In this document: positions 7,756 through 16,360 of the stretch, in pieces | Layout: each line of letters opens with the position of its first letter | Position numbering within the stretch: the first letter of the stretch is position 1 | Assembly: GCF_003732265.1 (NCBI RefSeq) | Contig: NZ_MOBK01000008.1 | Location: forward strand, 62,001 to 126,000 | Reading direction: 5' to 3' | Origin: Pseudomonas brassicacearum | Lineage (GTDB): Bacteria > Pseudomonadota > Gammaproteobacteria > Pseudomonadales > Pseudomonadaceae | DNA: 64,000 nucleotides | Notes under the pieces: generated by a model | Seen by the model: only the letters and a program-made list of their open reading frames with translations | What the model was told of the DNA's origin: nothing | Databases searched by the model: none | Program-made: the position numbers and the translations under genes

Positions 7756-9114
7756 CTAACCTGCTTCGAGAATCGCGCCAGCGTCTTCTTCCGGGACTTT
7801 TACGAAAATGCTGTATTTCGCGCCTTCCATGGCTTCGAAGGCGATCAGCTTTTCCACCAGGGGGCCGTTCAGCACCTTACCGGCGTTGAGCAGCAGCATG
7901 CCATTGTCGGCGTTGAGGTTACGCGCCAGGATCATCCCCGCCGCCAATTCTCGTGTGGTCAGCACCTTGACCGTCGGGTCGGCCAGGGAGACATCGCTCA
8001 AGTACGCGGCGCAGACCTGAATGAAATCCTCCACCAGCCCGGGGTCGTAAAGTCGACCGGCGTAGCTGCGGATATAGACCAGCGCTTCACCGCTGTTCAT
8101 CTGGCGCTCCAGGATCAGCCCGCGCTGCAATTCGATGAAATCCACCGCCAGTTTCAACAGCCGCGACCCGAGCGGGATCGCCTCGCCTTTGAGCTTGTCG
8201 GGAAAACCGCTGCCGTCCCAGCGCTCCTGATGGTGAAGTATCAGACGGGCGGCATCCTTCATTGGATCGAGCGTCATCAACAGCGATTCGCTCTGCTTTG
8301 GATAACTGCGATAGCGCTCGCGATCGTTGTGGTGCAGCAGGTCCGAAGGCGCAGTCATCATGCTGTCGGTCCAGCTCAACTTGCCGATGTTGTAGAGCGC
8401 CGCGGCCATGCTCAAGTCGCGGCTGGTGCCTTCATCCAGGCCATGCAGTTTGCAGTACACCCGCACCAGTTCGATGATCTGGCGGTTGGTCTGCTTGGCC
8501 GGCGGCAGACGCAAGTTGGCCAGCAACGAGAACACCTCGGTGCCGGTGACGTAGCTGCGCTTGAGTTCTTCGTAGGCCAGGTCGAGCATGTCGGCGGTCT
8601 GCTGGAGCTCAGCGGTGCGGGCCGCGACGTGTTTTTCCAGGGTGGTATTGAGCGATTTCAGCTGGTCGTTCTGCTGCCGCGTCAACTGCAACAGGCGTTG
8701 GCGTTCGCGCTCGGAATGCTGATGAGCCAAGGCCTGGCGCAAAGTCAGGAGCATTTCCTCGTCGTTCCAGGGTTTGCTGATATAGCGGTGGATCTGCCCT
8801 TCATTGATCGCTTTGACAATCGTCGGCAGATCGGCGTAACCGGTGAGCAGGATGCGGGTGGTTTGAGGGTGGTGCTGGTGGATATGCGCCAGCAGCGTGG
8901 CGCCGTCCATGTTGGGCATGCGTGCGTCGCTCATCACCAGGTCGATGGGTTGTTGCGCCATGATTTCCAGCGCCTGGGCACCACTGGTGGCCAGCAGCAC
9001 GTCGTAGGACTGGCCACGTAACAGGCGGCGCAGGCTGTTGAGGATCGACTCCTCATCATCGACCAGCAGCACCTTGGGTTTTTCGATCAACGGTGTGTGG
9101 GTTTGCTCTTCCAT
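7756..9114 (-). CDS. Response regulator with degenerate HD-GYP domain
   Basis: Residues 14-130 are a standard receiver domain (VLLVDDEES, phospho-acceptor D63 in SDARMPNMDG, K in SKPW). A coiled-coil linker (about 130-185) and an HD-GYP-like domain (about 190-350) follow. HD-GYP proteins hydrolyse c-di-GMP at a metal centre whose signature is LHDIGK. Here the motif reads LYNIGK, with Tyr241 and Asn242 replacing the His-Asp pair. The next expected His (RHPE) is Tyr (SYPK), and GYP is GFP, although HHQERWDGSGFPDKLKGE is well kept. The protein is therefore likely to bind or signal rather than hydrolyse. The C-terminal 90 residues are unassigned. It is divergent from the GGDEF-EAL operon, with about 210 bp between them. 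The start has GAGGT at a good distance. Confidence 0.88.
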   Translation of the reverse strand: MEEQTHTPLIEKPKVLLVDDEESILNSLRRLLRGQSYDVLLATSGAQALEIMAQQPIDLVMSDARMPNMDGATLLAHIHQHHPQTTRILLTGYADLPTIVKAINEGQIHRYISKPWNDEEMLLTLRQALAHQHSERERQRLLQLTRQQNDQLKSLNTTLEKHVAARTAELQQTADMLDLAYEELKRSYVTGTEVFSLLANLRLPPAKQTNRQIIELVRVYCKLHGLDEGTSRDLSMAAALYNIGKLSWTDSMMTAPSDLLHHNDRERYRSYPKQSESLLMTLDPMKDAARLILHHQERWDGSGFPDKLKGEAIPLGSRLLKLAVDFIELQRGLILERQMNSGEALVYIRSYAGRLYDPGLVEDFIQVCAAYLSDVSLADPTVKVLTTRELAAGMILARNLNADNGMLLLNAGKVLNGPLVEKLIAFEAMEGAKYSIFVKVPEEDAGAILEAG

Positions 9115-9325
9115 GGCATGACCTCAAGTGAAACGGTACAGCAACGTGAAAAGCGCCGGGCAAACATCCCCTATTGCCCGAACCTGACCTACAGGCTAGA
9201 TGATTTCTCGTCCCTCAACGAAATGATTCGTCTCAGCCAGCCCCACGAAGTCGTGGTCAGACGACTATGCTCAGTTCACTCGGATCCATTATCTGTACCC
9301 GTTCGGCCAGGTGATCAGGGAAAGG

Positions 9326-11677
9326 ATGCCCAATGAAAACACCGCACAAAACCATTCTCGACTCCCACGCATGTCGATGAATACGCTGCTGGCGCGGGCC
9401 AACCGCCGGATTCTTATCGTCGACGACACGACTTCGATCCATGAGGACTTCATCAAGATCCTCAGCCCGCCATCGTTCTGTGACGACAGCCTGACCAGCG
9501 CTGAACACGCCCTGTTCGGCACGGCTGCGGCGATATCGTTGCAAAGCTTTGTGCTCGACTCGGCGTTTCAGGGCCTCGAAGCCCTGGACAAGGTCGAGAC
9601 GGCGCTGGCCAACGACCTGCCCTACGCGATGGCCTTCATCGACATGCGCATGCCACCGGGCTGGGACGGCCTGGAGACCATCGAACGGCTGTGGCAGGTC
9701 GATCCCAAACTGCAAGTGGCTCTCTGCACGGCCTATTCCGACTATTCCTGGGAAGACATCGACGAGCGCCTGGAACTGGGCGATCGCCTGCTGATTCTAA
9801 AGAAGCCCTTCGATGCCATCGAAATCCGTCAGATGGCCAGCACGCTGACCGCCAAGTGGCAAATGACCGAAGACGCGGCGCTGAAAATGTCACTGCTGGA
9901 ACAAGCGGTCGAGGAACGCACCCGGGAGCTGTCCGATGCCAACATTATTGTGCAGAACAGCCCGACCATACTGTATCGGCTGCGGGGCGAGCCATCGTTT
10001 CCGCTGATGTATATCTCGCACAACATCACCAAATACGGTCACATCGCGGCAAACCTCGTGGCGTCGGCCAACTGGGCCCAGGAGCTCATTCATCCCGACG
10101 ATCAATCCAAGGTCGACACTGCCATGGCCCGGGTGCTGGACCGCCATGCGGCAGGTGCTTCCATCGAATTTCGGATGCGCACCGCAGACGGAGCCTGGCG
10201 CTGGGTCGAAAACCGCTATATCCCGGTGCGCGACGATGAAGGCCGCCTGCTGGAAGTCGAAGGCATCATCATCGACGTCACCGAGCGCAAGCTGGCCGAG
10301 GAGAAAATCGCCCTGCTGGCGCGCACCGACGGGCTGACCGGGCTGGCCAACCGCGCGACACTGATCGAGCGACTTCACCAGGCTTTCGCTGCTGCGCGTC
10401 GGGGCGCGTCACCGTTCGCCATGTTTTACCTGGACCTGGACCACTTCAAACGCATCAACGACACCCTCGGTCACCCGGTAGGGGACTCGTTGCTGCAGGA
10501 AGTCTCCCGGCGGATCAAGGCCTGTGTGCGCGAAAACGATGTGGTCGCCCGCCTCGGTGGCGACGAGTTTGCGATATTGCAACTGGACGTCAGCGACCCG
10601 ACCCACTCCGCAGCCCTGGCCACCAAGGTCCGCGATGCACTGGTGCTGCCCTACTCCCTGGCCGGCAACGATGTGCGGGTCTCCGTCAGCATCGGCATCA
10701 GCAGTTACAGCCCGGCCAGCACTAGCGCCGACGGCCTGTTGACCCAGGCGGACATGGCGCTTTATCGCTCCAAGGAAAAGGGCCGCAACCAGTACCACTT
10801 CCACTCCGAGGAGATCAATCAGGAGGTGGTCGAACGTATGGCCATCGCCAGCGACTTGAGAGCGGCCATCGAACACGAAGAACTTGAACTGCATTACTGG
10901 CCGGAAGTGGACCTGGCGACCGGTAAAATCCTCGGCATGGAGGTGGTGGTGAGCTGGAACCACCCCGAACGTGGTTTGCTGGAAGCCCCGGCGTTCCTCC
11001 CGGCCGCCGAAAAGACCGGCACGATCATCGCCCTCGGTCATTGGGTCCTGGATCGAGCCTGCCGGCAAATGCGCCAGTGGCGTGATGAAGGCGTCGCGCC
11101 ACCGGTGATTGCGATCAAGCTGTCGTTGGCTCAGCTCAAGAGTGGTCCGGAACTGATCTATGACGTGCTGCGCACCACCGCACGCTGGGAGCTCTGCGCC
11201 TGGGACCTGCGTTTCGACGTCACCGAAGCGACGCTGGCCCAGACCAAATGGACCCACAACGATGTGCTGCCGCGCTTGCGTGAACTGGGGGTGAAGATCG
11301 CCATCGACGACTTCGGCACCGAATATTCATCGTTCGACTACCTCAAGACCTACCAGGTCAATCACCTGAAACTCGCTCAGGCCTTCATCGACACCGCCGC
11401 CCGCGACCCGGCCAGCGCCAACACCCTGCGCGCCATCATCAACTTCGCCCGGGATGTCGGCATCGGCATCATCGCCGAAGGCATCGAAACCCAGGAACAA
11501 CGCAGTTCGCTGATGGCCACCGGCTCACCCATGAACGCGCAGGGTTACTACTTCAGCAAAGCCGTCAGCAGCCAGCAGGCCGTCGAGTTGCTGAAGGCCG
11601 GCAGCATCGTACCGCCGAGCCACGACATCGGGCCGATCCGGGACAACCCGCAACGGTCCACGGAGGACAAAGGATGA
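9326..11677 (+). CDS. REC-PAS-GGDEF-EAL protein (intact GGDEF, degenerate EAL)
   Basis: A c-di-GMP signalling protein. The N-terminal receiver (about 25-165) has RILIVDDT, D106 in FIDMRMPPGWDG and KKPFD. It carries an unusually long stretch between helix 1 and strand 2 (LFGT...FVLDSAFQGLEAL). A PAS domain (about 205-325), a GGDEF domain with GGDEF at 411-415 and an upstream inhibitory RxxD (R402-D405), and an EAL-like domain (about 520-765) follow. The EAL domain is degraded: EAL is EVV (E539), the R-W pair is S-W, the metal Asn in VNLS is Lys (IKLS), and LKID is LKLA. I infer an active, feedback-inhibited cyclase with a non-catalytic EAL domain. The ATG at 9326 has AGGGA upstream; a GTG at 9311 is possible. 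Its stop overlaps the next start by 4 nt. Confidence 0.92.
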   Translation: MPNENTAQNHSRLPRMSMNTLLARANRRILIVDDTTSIHEDFIKILSPPSFCDDSLTSAEHALFGTAAAISLQSFVLDSAFQGLEALDKVETALANDLPYAMAFIDMRMPPGWDGLETIERLWQVDPKLQVALCTAYSDYSWEDIDERLELGDRLLILKKPFDAIEIRQMASTLTAKWQMTEDAALKMSLLEQAVEERTRELSDANIIVQNSPTILYRLRGEPSFPLMYISHNITKYGHIAANLVASANWAQELIHPDDQSKVDTAMARVLDRHAAGASIEFRMRTADGAWRWVENRYIPVRDDEGRLLEVEGIIIDVTERKLAEEKIALLARTDGLTGLANRATLIERLHQAFAAARRGASPFAMFYLDLDHFKRINDTLGHPVGDSLLQEVSRRIKACVRENDVVARLGGDEFAILQLDVSDPTHSAALATKVRDALVLPYSLAGNDVRVSVSIGISSYSPASTSADGLLTQADMALYRSKEKGRNQYHFHSEEINQEVVERMAIASDLRAAIEHEELELHYWPEVDLATGKILGMEVVVSWNHPERGLLEAPAFLPAAEKTGTIIALGHWVLDRACRQMRQWRDEGVAPPVIAIKLSLAQLKSGPELIYDVLRTTARWELCAWDLRFDVTEATLAQTKWTHNDVLPRLRELGVKIAIDDFGTEYSSFDYLKTYQVNHLKLAQAFIDTAARDPASANTLRAIINFARDVGIGIIAEGIETQEQRSSLMATGSPMNAQGYYFSKAVSSQQAVELLKAGSIVPPSHDIGPIRDNPQRSTEDKG

Positions 11678-13548
11678 AAGCGCCTTTCGTGCGGACCAAC
11701 CGGCGCGTTCTGATCGTCGACGACACGCCTTCGATTCATGATGATTTTCGCAAGATCCTCGGCCCCGAGACCGAAGATGAACAGACCCTGGCCGGCACTG
11801 AAGAAGCCCTGTTCGGCACGCAACAACCGGACAGGCTGACGTTCCAGCTCGACTCGGCCTATCAGGGTCAGGAAGCCCTCGAACTGGTCAAGCTCGCACT
11901 GGCCGAAGGACGCCCCTACGCCCTGGTGTTCACCGACATGCGCATGCCGCCGGGCTGGGATGGGCTGGAAACCATCGAACAACTGTGGAAGGCCGACCCG
12001 CACCTGCAAATTGCGCTGTGCACGGCGTATTCGGATTACTCGTGGGAGGCCATGGCCGAGCGGCTGGAGTTCGGCGATCAGTTGCTGGTGCTGAAAAAGC
12101 CCTTCGACAGTCTGGAAATCCGCCAGATGGCCAGCGCCTTGACCTGGAAGTGGCAGATGACGCAGGACGAGGCGATGAAGGTGCTGAGCCTGGAGCAAAC
12201 CATCGAGGCCCGGGTTCACGAATTGCTCAAGGTGTCGCACCTGTTGCAGTACGACGTATTGACCGAACTGCCCAACAGCACCTTGCTCGGTGACCGGTTG
12301 AACCAGTCACTGGCCCTGTCCCGACGCCATGACAAACAGCTGGCGGTGATGTTTCTGGGGCTCGATCGCTTCAAGCGCATCAACAATGCCCTGGGCCATC
12401 CGGCCGGTGACGAAATCCTCAAACGGGTCGGGAGAAACCTGGTGGCCACGGTGCGCGAGTCCGATTCGGTGTTTCGCTACGGTTCCGACGAATTCGTGGT
12501 GATCCTCGCCGACATCCGCCATCCGCAGCAGACCAAGGGCATCGCTGAAAAGCTCTTGAATGCCATCCGTACGCCCCAGCACATCGCCGGCCACGATCTG
12601 AGCGTGACCGCCAGCCTGGGCATCAGCATTTACCCCGAAGACGGTTTCGATGCCATCGCACTGATCAAGAAAGCCGAAACCGCGATGCGCAACATCAAGG
12701 AAATCGGCCCGAACGATTTCAGTTTTTTCATCGACGAAATGAACCAGCGCGCACGGGATCAGCAAAGCATTGAAACGGGCATTCGCCTGGGGCTGGAAAG
12801 GAAGGAATTTGTCCTGCATTACCAACCCAAACTGGACCTGGTCAGCGGCCAGGTGGTGGGTGCCGAGGCCTTGATCCGTTGGCAAAAACCGGGCGTCGGC
12901 CTGGTCTACCCGTCGGAGTTCATCGGTGTGGCCGAAGACAGCGGGTTGATCGTGCCGTTGAGCAAATGGGTGCTCGCCGAGGCCTGCCGACAAGCCTGTG
13001 CCTGGCAGGCAGACGGGCTGCCGAAAATCTGCATGTCGGTGAATATGTCGGCCATCGATTTCCGTCAACGGGACTTTGTCGACGGTATCGAACAGACCCT
13101 CGAACAAACCGGTCTGGAGCCCGCCTTGCTGGAGCTGGAAATCACCGAAGGCGTGTTAATGCAAAACATCGATGCCACCGTCACCTCCCTGAATCGGCTC
13201 AAGGCATTGGGGGTGCGGCTGGCCATCGATGACTTCGGCACGGGTTACTCCAGCCTGAGTTACCTGCGCCGGTTTCCCATCGATGTGCTGAAGATCGATC
13301 AGTCGTTCATTCGTGGTTTGAGCAACGACAGCAATGACGCCGCCCTCGTCAGCACCATCATCAGTATGGGCCGCAGCCTCAACCTGACCATCATCGCCGA
13401 AGGGGTGGAGACCCTTGAGCAATTGGACTTCCTAAAGGCGCATCAATGCGAGGAAGGCCAGGGTTACTACTTCAGCAAAGCCGTGGAGCCGAGTGCCTTC
13501 GTCCAGTATCTGAGGTCGTTAAACCCGCCACCACCCACCGTCTCGTGA
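11674..13548 (+). CDS. REC-GGDEF-EAL protein (degenerate GGDEF, intact EAL)
   Basis: Receiver (about 8-135, D88 in FTDMRMPPGWDG, KKPFD) of the same long-insert type as its two operon partners, then a coiled coil, GGDEF (about 185-350) and EAL (about 375-615). The cyclase motif is GSDEF (270-274), and the inhibitory RxxD is present as RESD. The EAL domain keeps the catalytic set: EALIRW (E398), SVNMS, ELEITEG, DDFGTGYSS, LKIDQSF and EGVET. I infer a phosphodiesterase whose GGDEF domain may bind GTP as an allosteric module. It begins with ATGA overlapping the upstream stop, so it is translationally coupled to the putative cyclase. The 3' end is followed after 44 nt by the peroxidase-like gene. 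Confidence 0.92.
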   Translation: MKAPFVRTNRRVLIVDDTPSIHDDFRKILGPETEDEQTLAGTEEALFGTQQPDRLTFQLDSAYQGQEALELVKLALAEGRPYALVFTDMRMPPGWDGLETIEQLWKADPHLQIALCTAYSDYSWEAMAERLEFGDQLLVLKKPFDSLEIRQMASALTWKWQMTQDEAMKVLSLEQTIEARVHELLKVSHLLQYDVLTELPNSTLLGDRLNQSLALSRRHDKQLAVMFLGLDRFKRINNALGHPAGDEILKRVGRNLVATVRESDSVFRYGSDEFVVILADIRHPQQTKGIAEKLLNAIRTPQHIAGHDLSVTASLGISIYPEDGFDAIALIKKAETAMRNIKEIGPNDFSFFIDEMNQRARDQQSIETGIRLGLERKEFVLHYQPKLDLVSGQVVGAEALIRWQKPGVGLVYPSEFIGVAEDSGLIVPLSKWVLAEACRQACAWQADGLPKICMSVNMSAIDFRQRDFVDGIEQTLEQTGLEPALLELEITEGVLMQNIDATVTSLNRLKALGVRLAIDDFGTGYSSLSYLRRFPIDVLKIDQSFIRGLSNDSNDAALVSTIISMGRSLNLTIIAEGVETLEQLDFLKAHQCEEGQGYYFSKAVEPSAFVQYLRSLNPPPPTVS

Positions 13549-13592
13549 ACGATACGCAACGATACTCAGGCCGTCAGCCAAGGAATCACCCG

Positions 13593-14552
13593 ATGTCGCT
13601 CTCCTTCCACCGCCTGCTCCTGGTGCCGCTGATCGGGCTTTGTCTGAACGCCGTCGGCGCGCCGCTGGATGAACCGCTCAAACCGCTGCCGGCGGTGCCA
13701 CCGCTAGATCCGCAGCGGGTCGAACTCGGTCGCCAGTTGTTCAACGAACCCCGCTTGTCGGTCAACGGCAGCCTGTCCTGCGCCAGTTGTCATCGACTGG
13801 AAAACGGTGGCGCCGACAACAAGGCGTTTTCCATCGGCTTCGCCGGCCTCCCGGTGACGGTCAACACCCCCAGCGTGTTCAACGCCAGTCTGAACTTCCG
13901 GCAATTCTGGAACGGTCGCTCCGACACCCTGGAAAACCAGGTCCACGAAGTGGTACAGAGCCCCGGCGAGATGGGCAGCAACTGGGAACATGTGGTGCAG
14001 ACGCTGTCTGCCGATCCGGCTTATCAGACCTCATTCGGCCACGCCTACCCGGACGGCGTGACCATGAGCAACGTGCAAAACGCCCTCGCGAGCTATGAAC
14101 GCACGCTGATCAGCGCCAACTCGCGTTTCGACCAATACCTGCAAGGCAACACCGAGATTCTCACGACCGACGAAAAGTACGGTTATCAACGCTTCAAGGA
14201 GTACGGCTGCATCGCCTGCCATCAGGGGGTGAACATCGGCGGCAACATGTACCAGAAGTTCGGTGTGATAGGCGACTACTTCCAGGCCAGGGGCCACCCG
14301 ACCGAATCGGACCTTGGACGTTACCTGGTGACCAAGGATGAAGAGGATCGCTATGTGTTCAAGGTTCCGAGCTTGCGCAACGTCGCCGTGACCGCGCCGT
14401 ACTTTCACGACGGCTCGGCCAACACCCTGGAAGACGCGGTGGACGTGATGTTCAAGTTCCAGCTCGGGCGTGTCCCGACGGACGAGGACAAGACCCTGAT
14501 CGTCAAATTCCTCAAGACCCTGACCGGTGAATGGGAAGGCAAACCGTTATGA
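13593..14552 (+). CDS. Di-heme cytochrome c peroxidase-like protein
   Basis: A periplasmic di-heme protein of the CcpA/MauG superfamily, expected to reduce hydrogen peroxide or carry out a related heme oxidation. The ATG at 13593 (AAGGA eight nt upstream) gives a clear signal peptide (about 1-23) and 319 residues. Heme sites are CASCH (C63, C66, H67) and CIACH (C206, C209, H210). Typical flanks are LGRQLFNEPRLS, NTPSVFNA, FWNGR and VPSLRNVAVTAPYFHDGS. It is unusual to find this gene inside a histidine kinase/c-di-GMP operon: 44 nt after the EAL gene and overlapping the kinase start by ATGA. It could supply a redox signal to the kinase. Confidence 0.93.
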   Translation: MSLSFHRLLLVPLIGLCLNAVGAPLDEPLKPLPAVPPLDPQRVELGRQLFNEPRLSVNGSLSCASCHRLENGGADNKAFSIGFAGLPVTVNTPSVFNASLNFRQFWNGRSDTLENQVHEVVQSPGEMGSNWEHVVQTLSADPAYQTSFGHAYPDGVTMSNVQNALASYERTLISANSRFDQYLQGNTEILTTDEKYGYQRFKEYGCIACHQGVNIGGNMYQKFGVIGDYFQARGHPTESDLGRYLVTKDEEDRYVFKVPSLRNVAVTAPYFHDGSANTLEDAVDVMFKFQLGRVPTDEDKTLIVKFLKTLTGEWEGKPL

Positions 14553-16360
14553 AAATGTCCCGCCGCCGCAGCCTTGCGCTGCTGAGTGTCGTGGCCCTGA
14601 TGCTGGCCTCGACGCTGCTGTTCCTGTACCTCAAGTCCAACTCGAACCAGACAACCAGCTATACCGAATCCCGAGACCTGATCGGGCGCATCAAACAGTT
14701 GAACGCGCAATGGGAAACCGAGATCCTCAAGGCCCGGATCGCCGCCCAATACAACTACGATTCGCTGGTCACGCCCCAGACGGAGATAACGCAGCTGTGG
14801 GAGCGGTTCACCCGCCTCGAATCGCACCACGGCCGCAACGAGTCACCCGTCTGGCAAGACAGCCATGAAGCGTACCTGACAGCCATCCAGGAAAAGACCC
14901 GGTTGGTGGAACAGTTCAAGTCGCACAACGCGGTGCTGCGCAACTCCCTGGCCTACCTGCCAAATGTCGAAGACGACATCCAGCAGCAATTGGCCCAGTT
15001 GGTGGATGGCGACAAACTGCAGTTGCAAAATATCGCCACCGACACCTACGATTTGTTGCTCAGCAGTCTGGAATTTTCACAGCTCACTTCTGACGACAGG
15101 GCGGCCGATATCCTGTTGGGCCTGAACAAACTCGGGGTGAACAAGCAGCGATTGCCGGAGCCGTTCCACGCGCCGATCGATGTGCTGAGCAACCACATCG
15201 CGTTGATCCTGCGTGAACAACCGGTGGTGAATCGCTTGCTGGAAAACATCGAGGCCATCCCCGTGGCCGAACGCCTGGACGACATAACCCGACTGCTGAA
15301 CACCGACCAGCAGCAAGTCGTCGCGGTCGACCAGCGCTATCACTTTTATATGCTGGTGTTTTCAACGTTGTTGGTGCTGTTGCTGGTGTATCTGGCCATT
15401 CACCTGATGCGCAGTTTCACGGTGATCAATCGCGTCAATAAAGCCCTGCACACCGCCAATGACGACCTTGAGCTACGCGTTGAAGAGCGCACCCGTGAAC
15501 TCAGGGATACACAGAGCGAACTGCTCGACTCCGCGCGCCAGGCGGGCATGGCCGAGATCGCCACCAATGTGCTGCACAACGTCGGCAACGTGCTCAACAG
15601 CGTCAACATCTCGGCCGACCTGGTGAGCCGCAAACTGCGCGCGAGCAAGGCGCAGGGCCTGCGCAAGGCCATGCAGTTGATCAACGAGCATCCCGATGAC
15701 CTCGGTGCCTTTCTGACTCAGGACCAGAAAGGCAAGTTGCTGCCCGGCTACCTCAATCAACTGGTGGAGGCCATTGCCCTGGAACAACAGGGCATGACCG
15801 ACGAACTCGCCCAACTGAGCAAAAGCGTCGACCACATCAAGGACATTGTGGCCACTCAGCAATCCTACGCGGGCGCCAACAGCCTGCTGGAACCGCTGCA
15901 CATCAGCGAACTGCTGGAGGACGCCCTGCGCATGAACTCCGGGGCACTCACCCGTCATCACGTCAGGGTGATCAAGGAGTACGGCGAGGTGCCGCTGTTC
16001 ATGGGCGACAAGCACCGCTTGCTGCTGATTTTGATCAACCTGATCAGCAACGCCAAATACGCCATGTCCGGCCTCAGCAACCGTCCGCGACAAATGACCC
16101 TCGGGGTCAAGATCGTCGACGACACGACCCTGCAAATCAGCGTCAAGGACGACGGCGAAGGTATCGCCGAGGAAAACATGACGCGCATCTTTGCCCACGG
16201 TTTTACCACCCGCAAGGAAGGCCACGGCTTTGGCCTGCACAGCTGCGCCCTGGCCGCCATCGAGATGAATGGCCACCTCACCGCCCACAGCGACGGGCCG
16301 GGCAAGGGGGCGCAGTTCACGTTGCAGATCCCGTTGAAAACCGTCATGGAGCAAGCATGA
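14549..16360 (+). CDS. Membrane histidine kinase with DAHL-like sensor domain
   Basis: Two membrane helices (about 8-28 and 270-292) enclose a helical periplasmic domain of about 240 residues, which I assign tentatively to the DAHL type found in histidine kinases. A coiled coil (about 300-335) and the kinase core follow. The phospho-acceptor is H343 in LHNVGNVLNSV, the N box is NLISNAKYAM, and the G boxes are DDGEGI and GHGFGLHSC. The ATG at 14549 overlaps the stop of the peroxidase gene, and the gene ends with an ATGA overlap to the next. There is no receiver domain on this protein. The three receiver proteins in the same operon are the natural candidates for its phosphate. Confidence 0.9.
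   Translation: MKMSRRRSLALLSVVALMLASTLLFLYLKSNSNQTTSYTESRDLIGRIKQLNAQWETEILKARIAAQYNYDSLVTPQTEITQLWERFTRLESHHGRNESPVWQDSHEAYLTAIQEKTRLVEQFKSHNAVLRNSLAYLPNVEDDIQQQLAQLVDGDKLQLQNIATDTYDLLLSSLEFSQLTSDDRAADILLGLNKLGVNKQRLPEPFHAPIDVLSNHIALILREQPVVNRLLENIEAIPVAERLDDITRLLNTDQQQVVAVDQRYHFYMLVFSTLLVLLLVYLAIHLMRSFTVINRVNKALHTANDDLELRVEERTRELRDTQSELLDSARQAGMAEIATNVLHNVGNVLNSVNISADLVSRKLRASKAQGLRKAMQLINEHPDDLGAFLTQDQKGKLLPGYLNQLVEAIALEQQGMTDELAQLSKSVDHIKDIVATQQSYAGANSLLEPLHISELLEDALRMNSGALTRHHVRVIKEYGEVPLFMGDKHRLLLILINLISNAKYAMSGLSNRPRQMTLGVKIVDDTTLQISVKDDGEGIAEENMTRIFAHGFTTRKEGHGFGLHSCALAAIEMNGHLTAHSDGPGKGAQFTLQIPLKTVMEQA

Noticed and set aside
7642..9021. A 459-codon plus-strand frame opposite the HD-GYP-like regulator
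   Set aside because: The minus-strand frame has receiver and HD-GYP motifs; the plus-strand translation has no family features.
9250..9265. GTCGT-N6-ACGAC inverted repeat before the GGDEF-EAL operon as an operator
   Set aside because: Arms of five bases are expected by chance in a 64-kb GC-rich window, and no family of regulators matches it.
13446..13592. An earlier in-frame start for the di-heme peroxidase gene
   Set aside because: It overlaps the EAL gene and would hide the signal peptide; the ATG at 13593 has AAGGA and a proper signal sequence.
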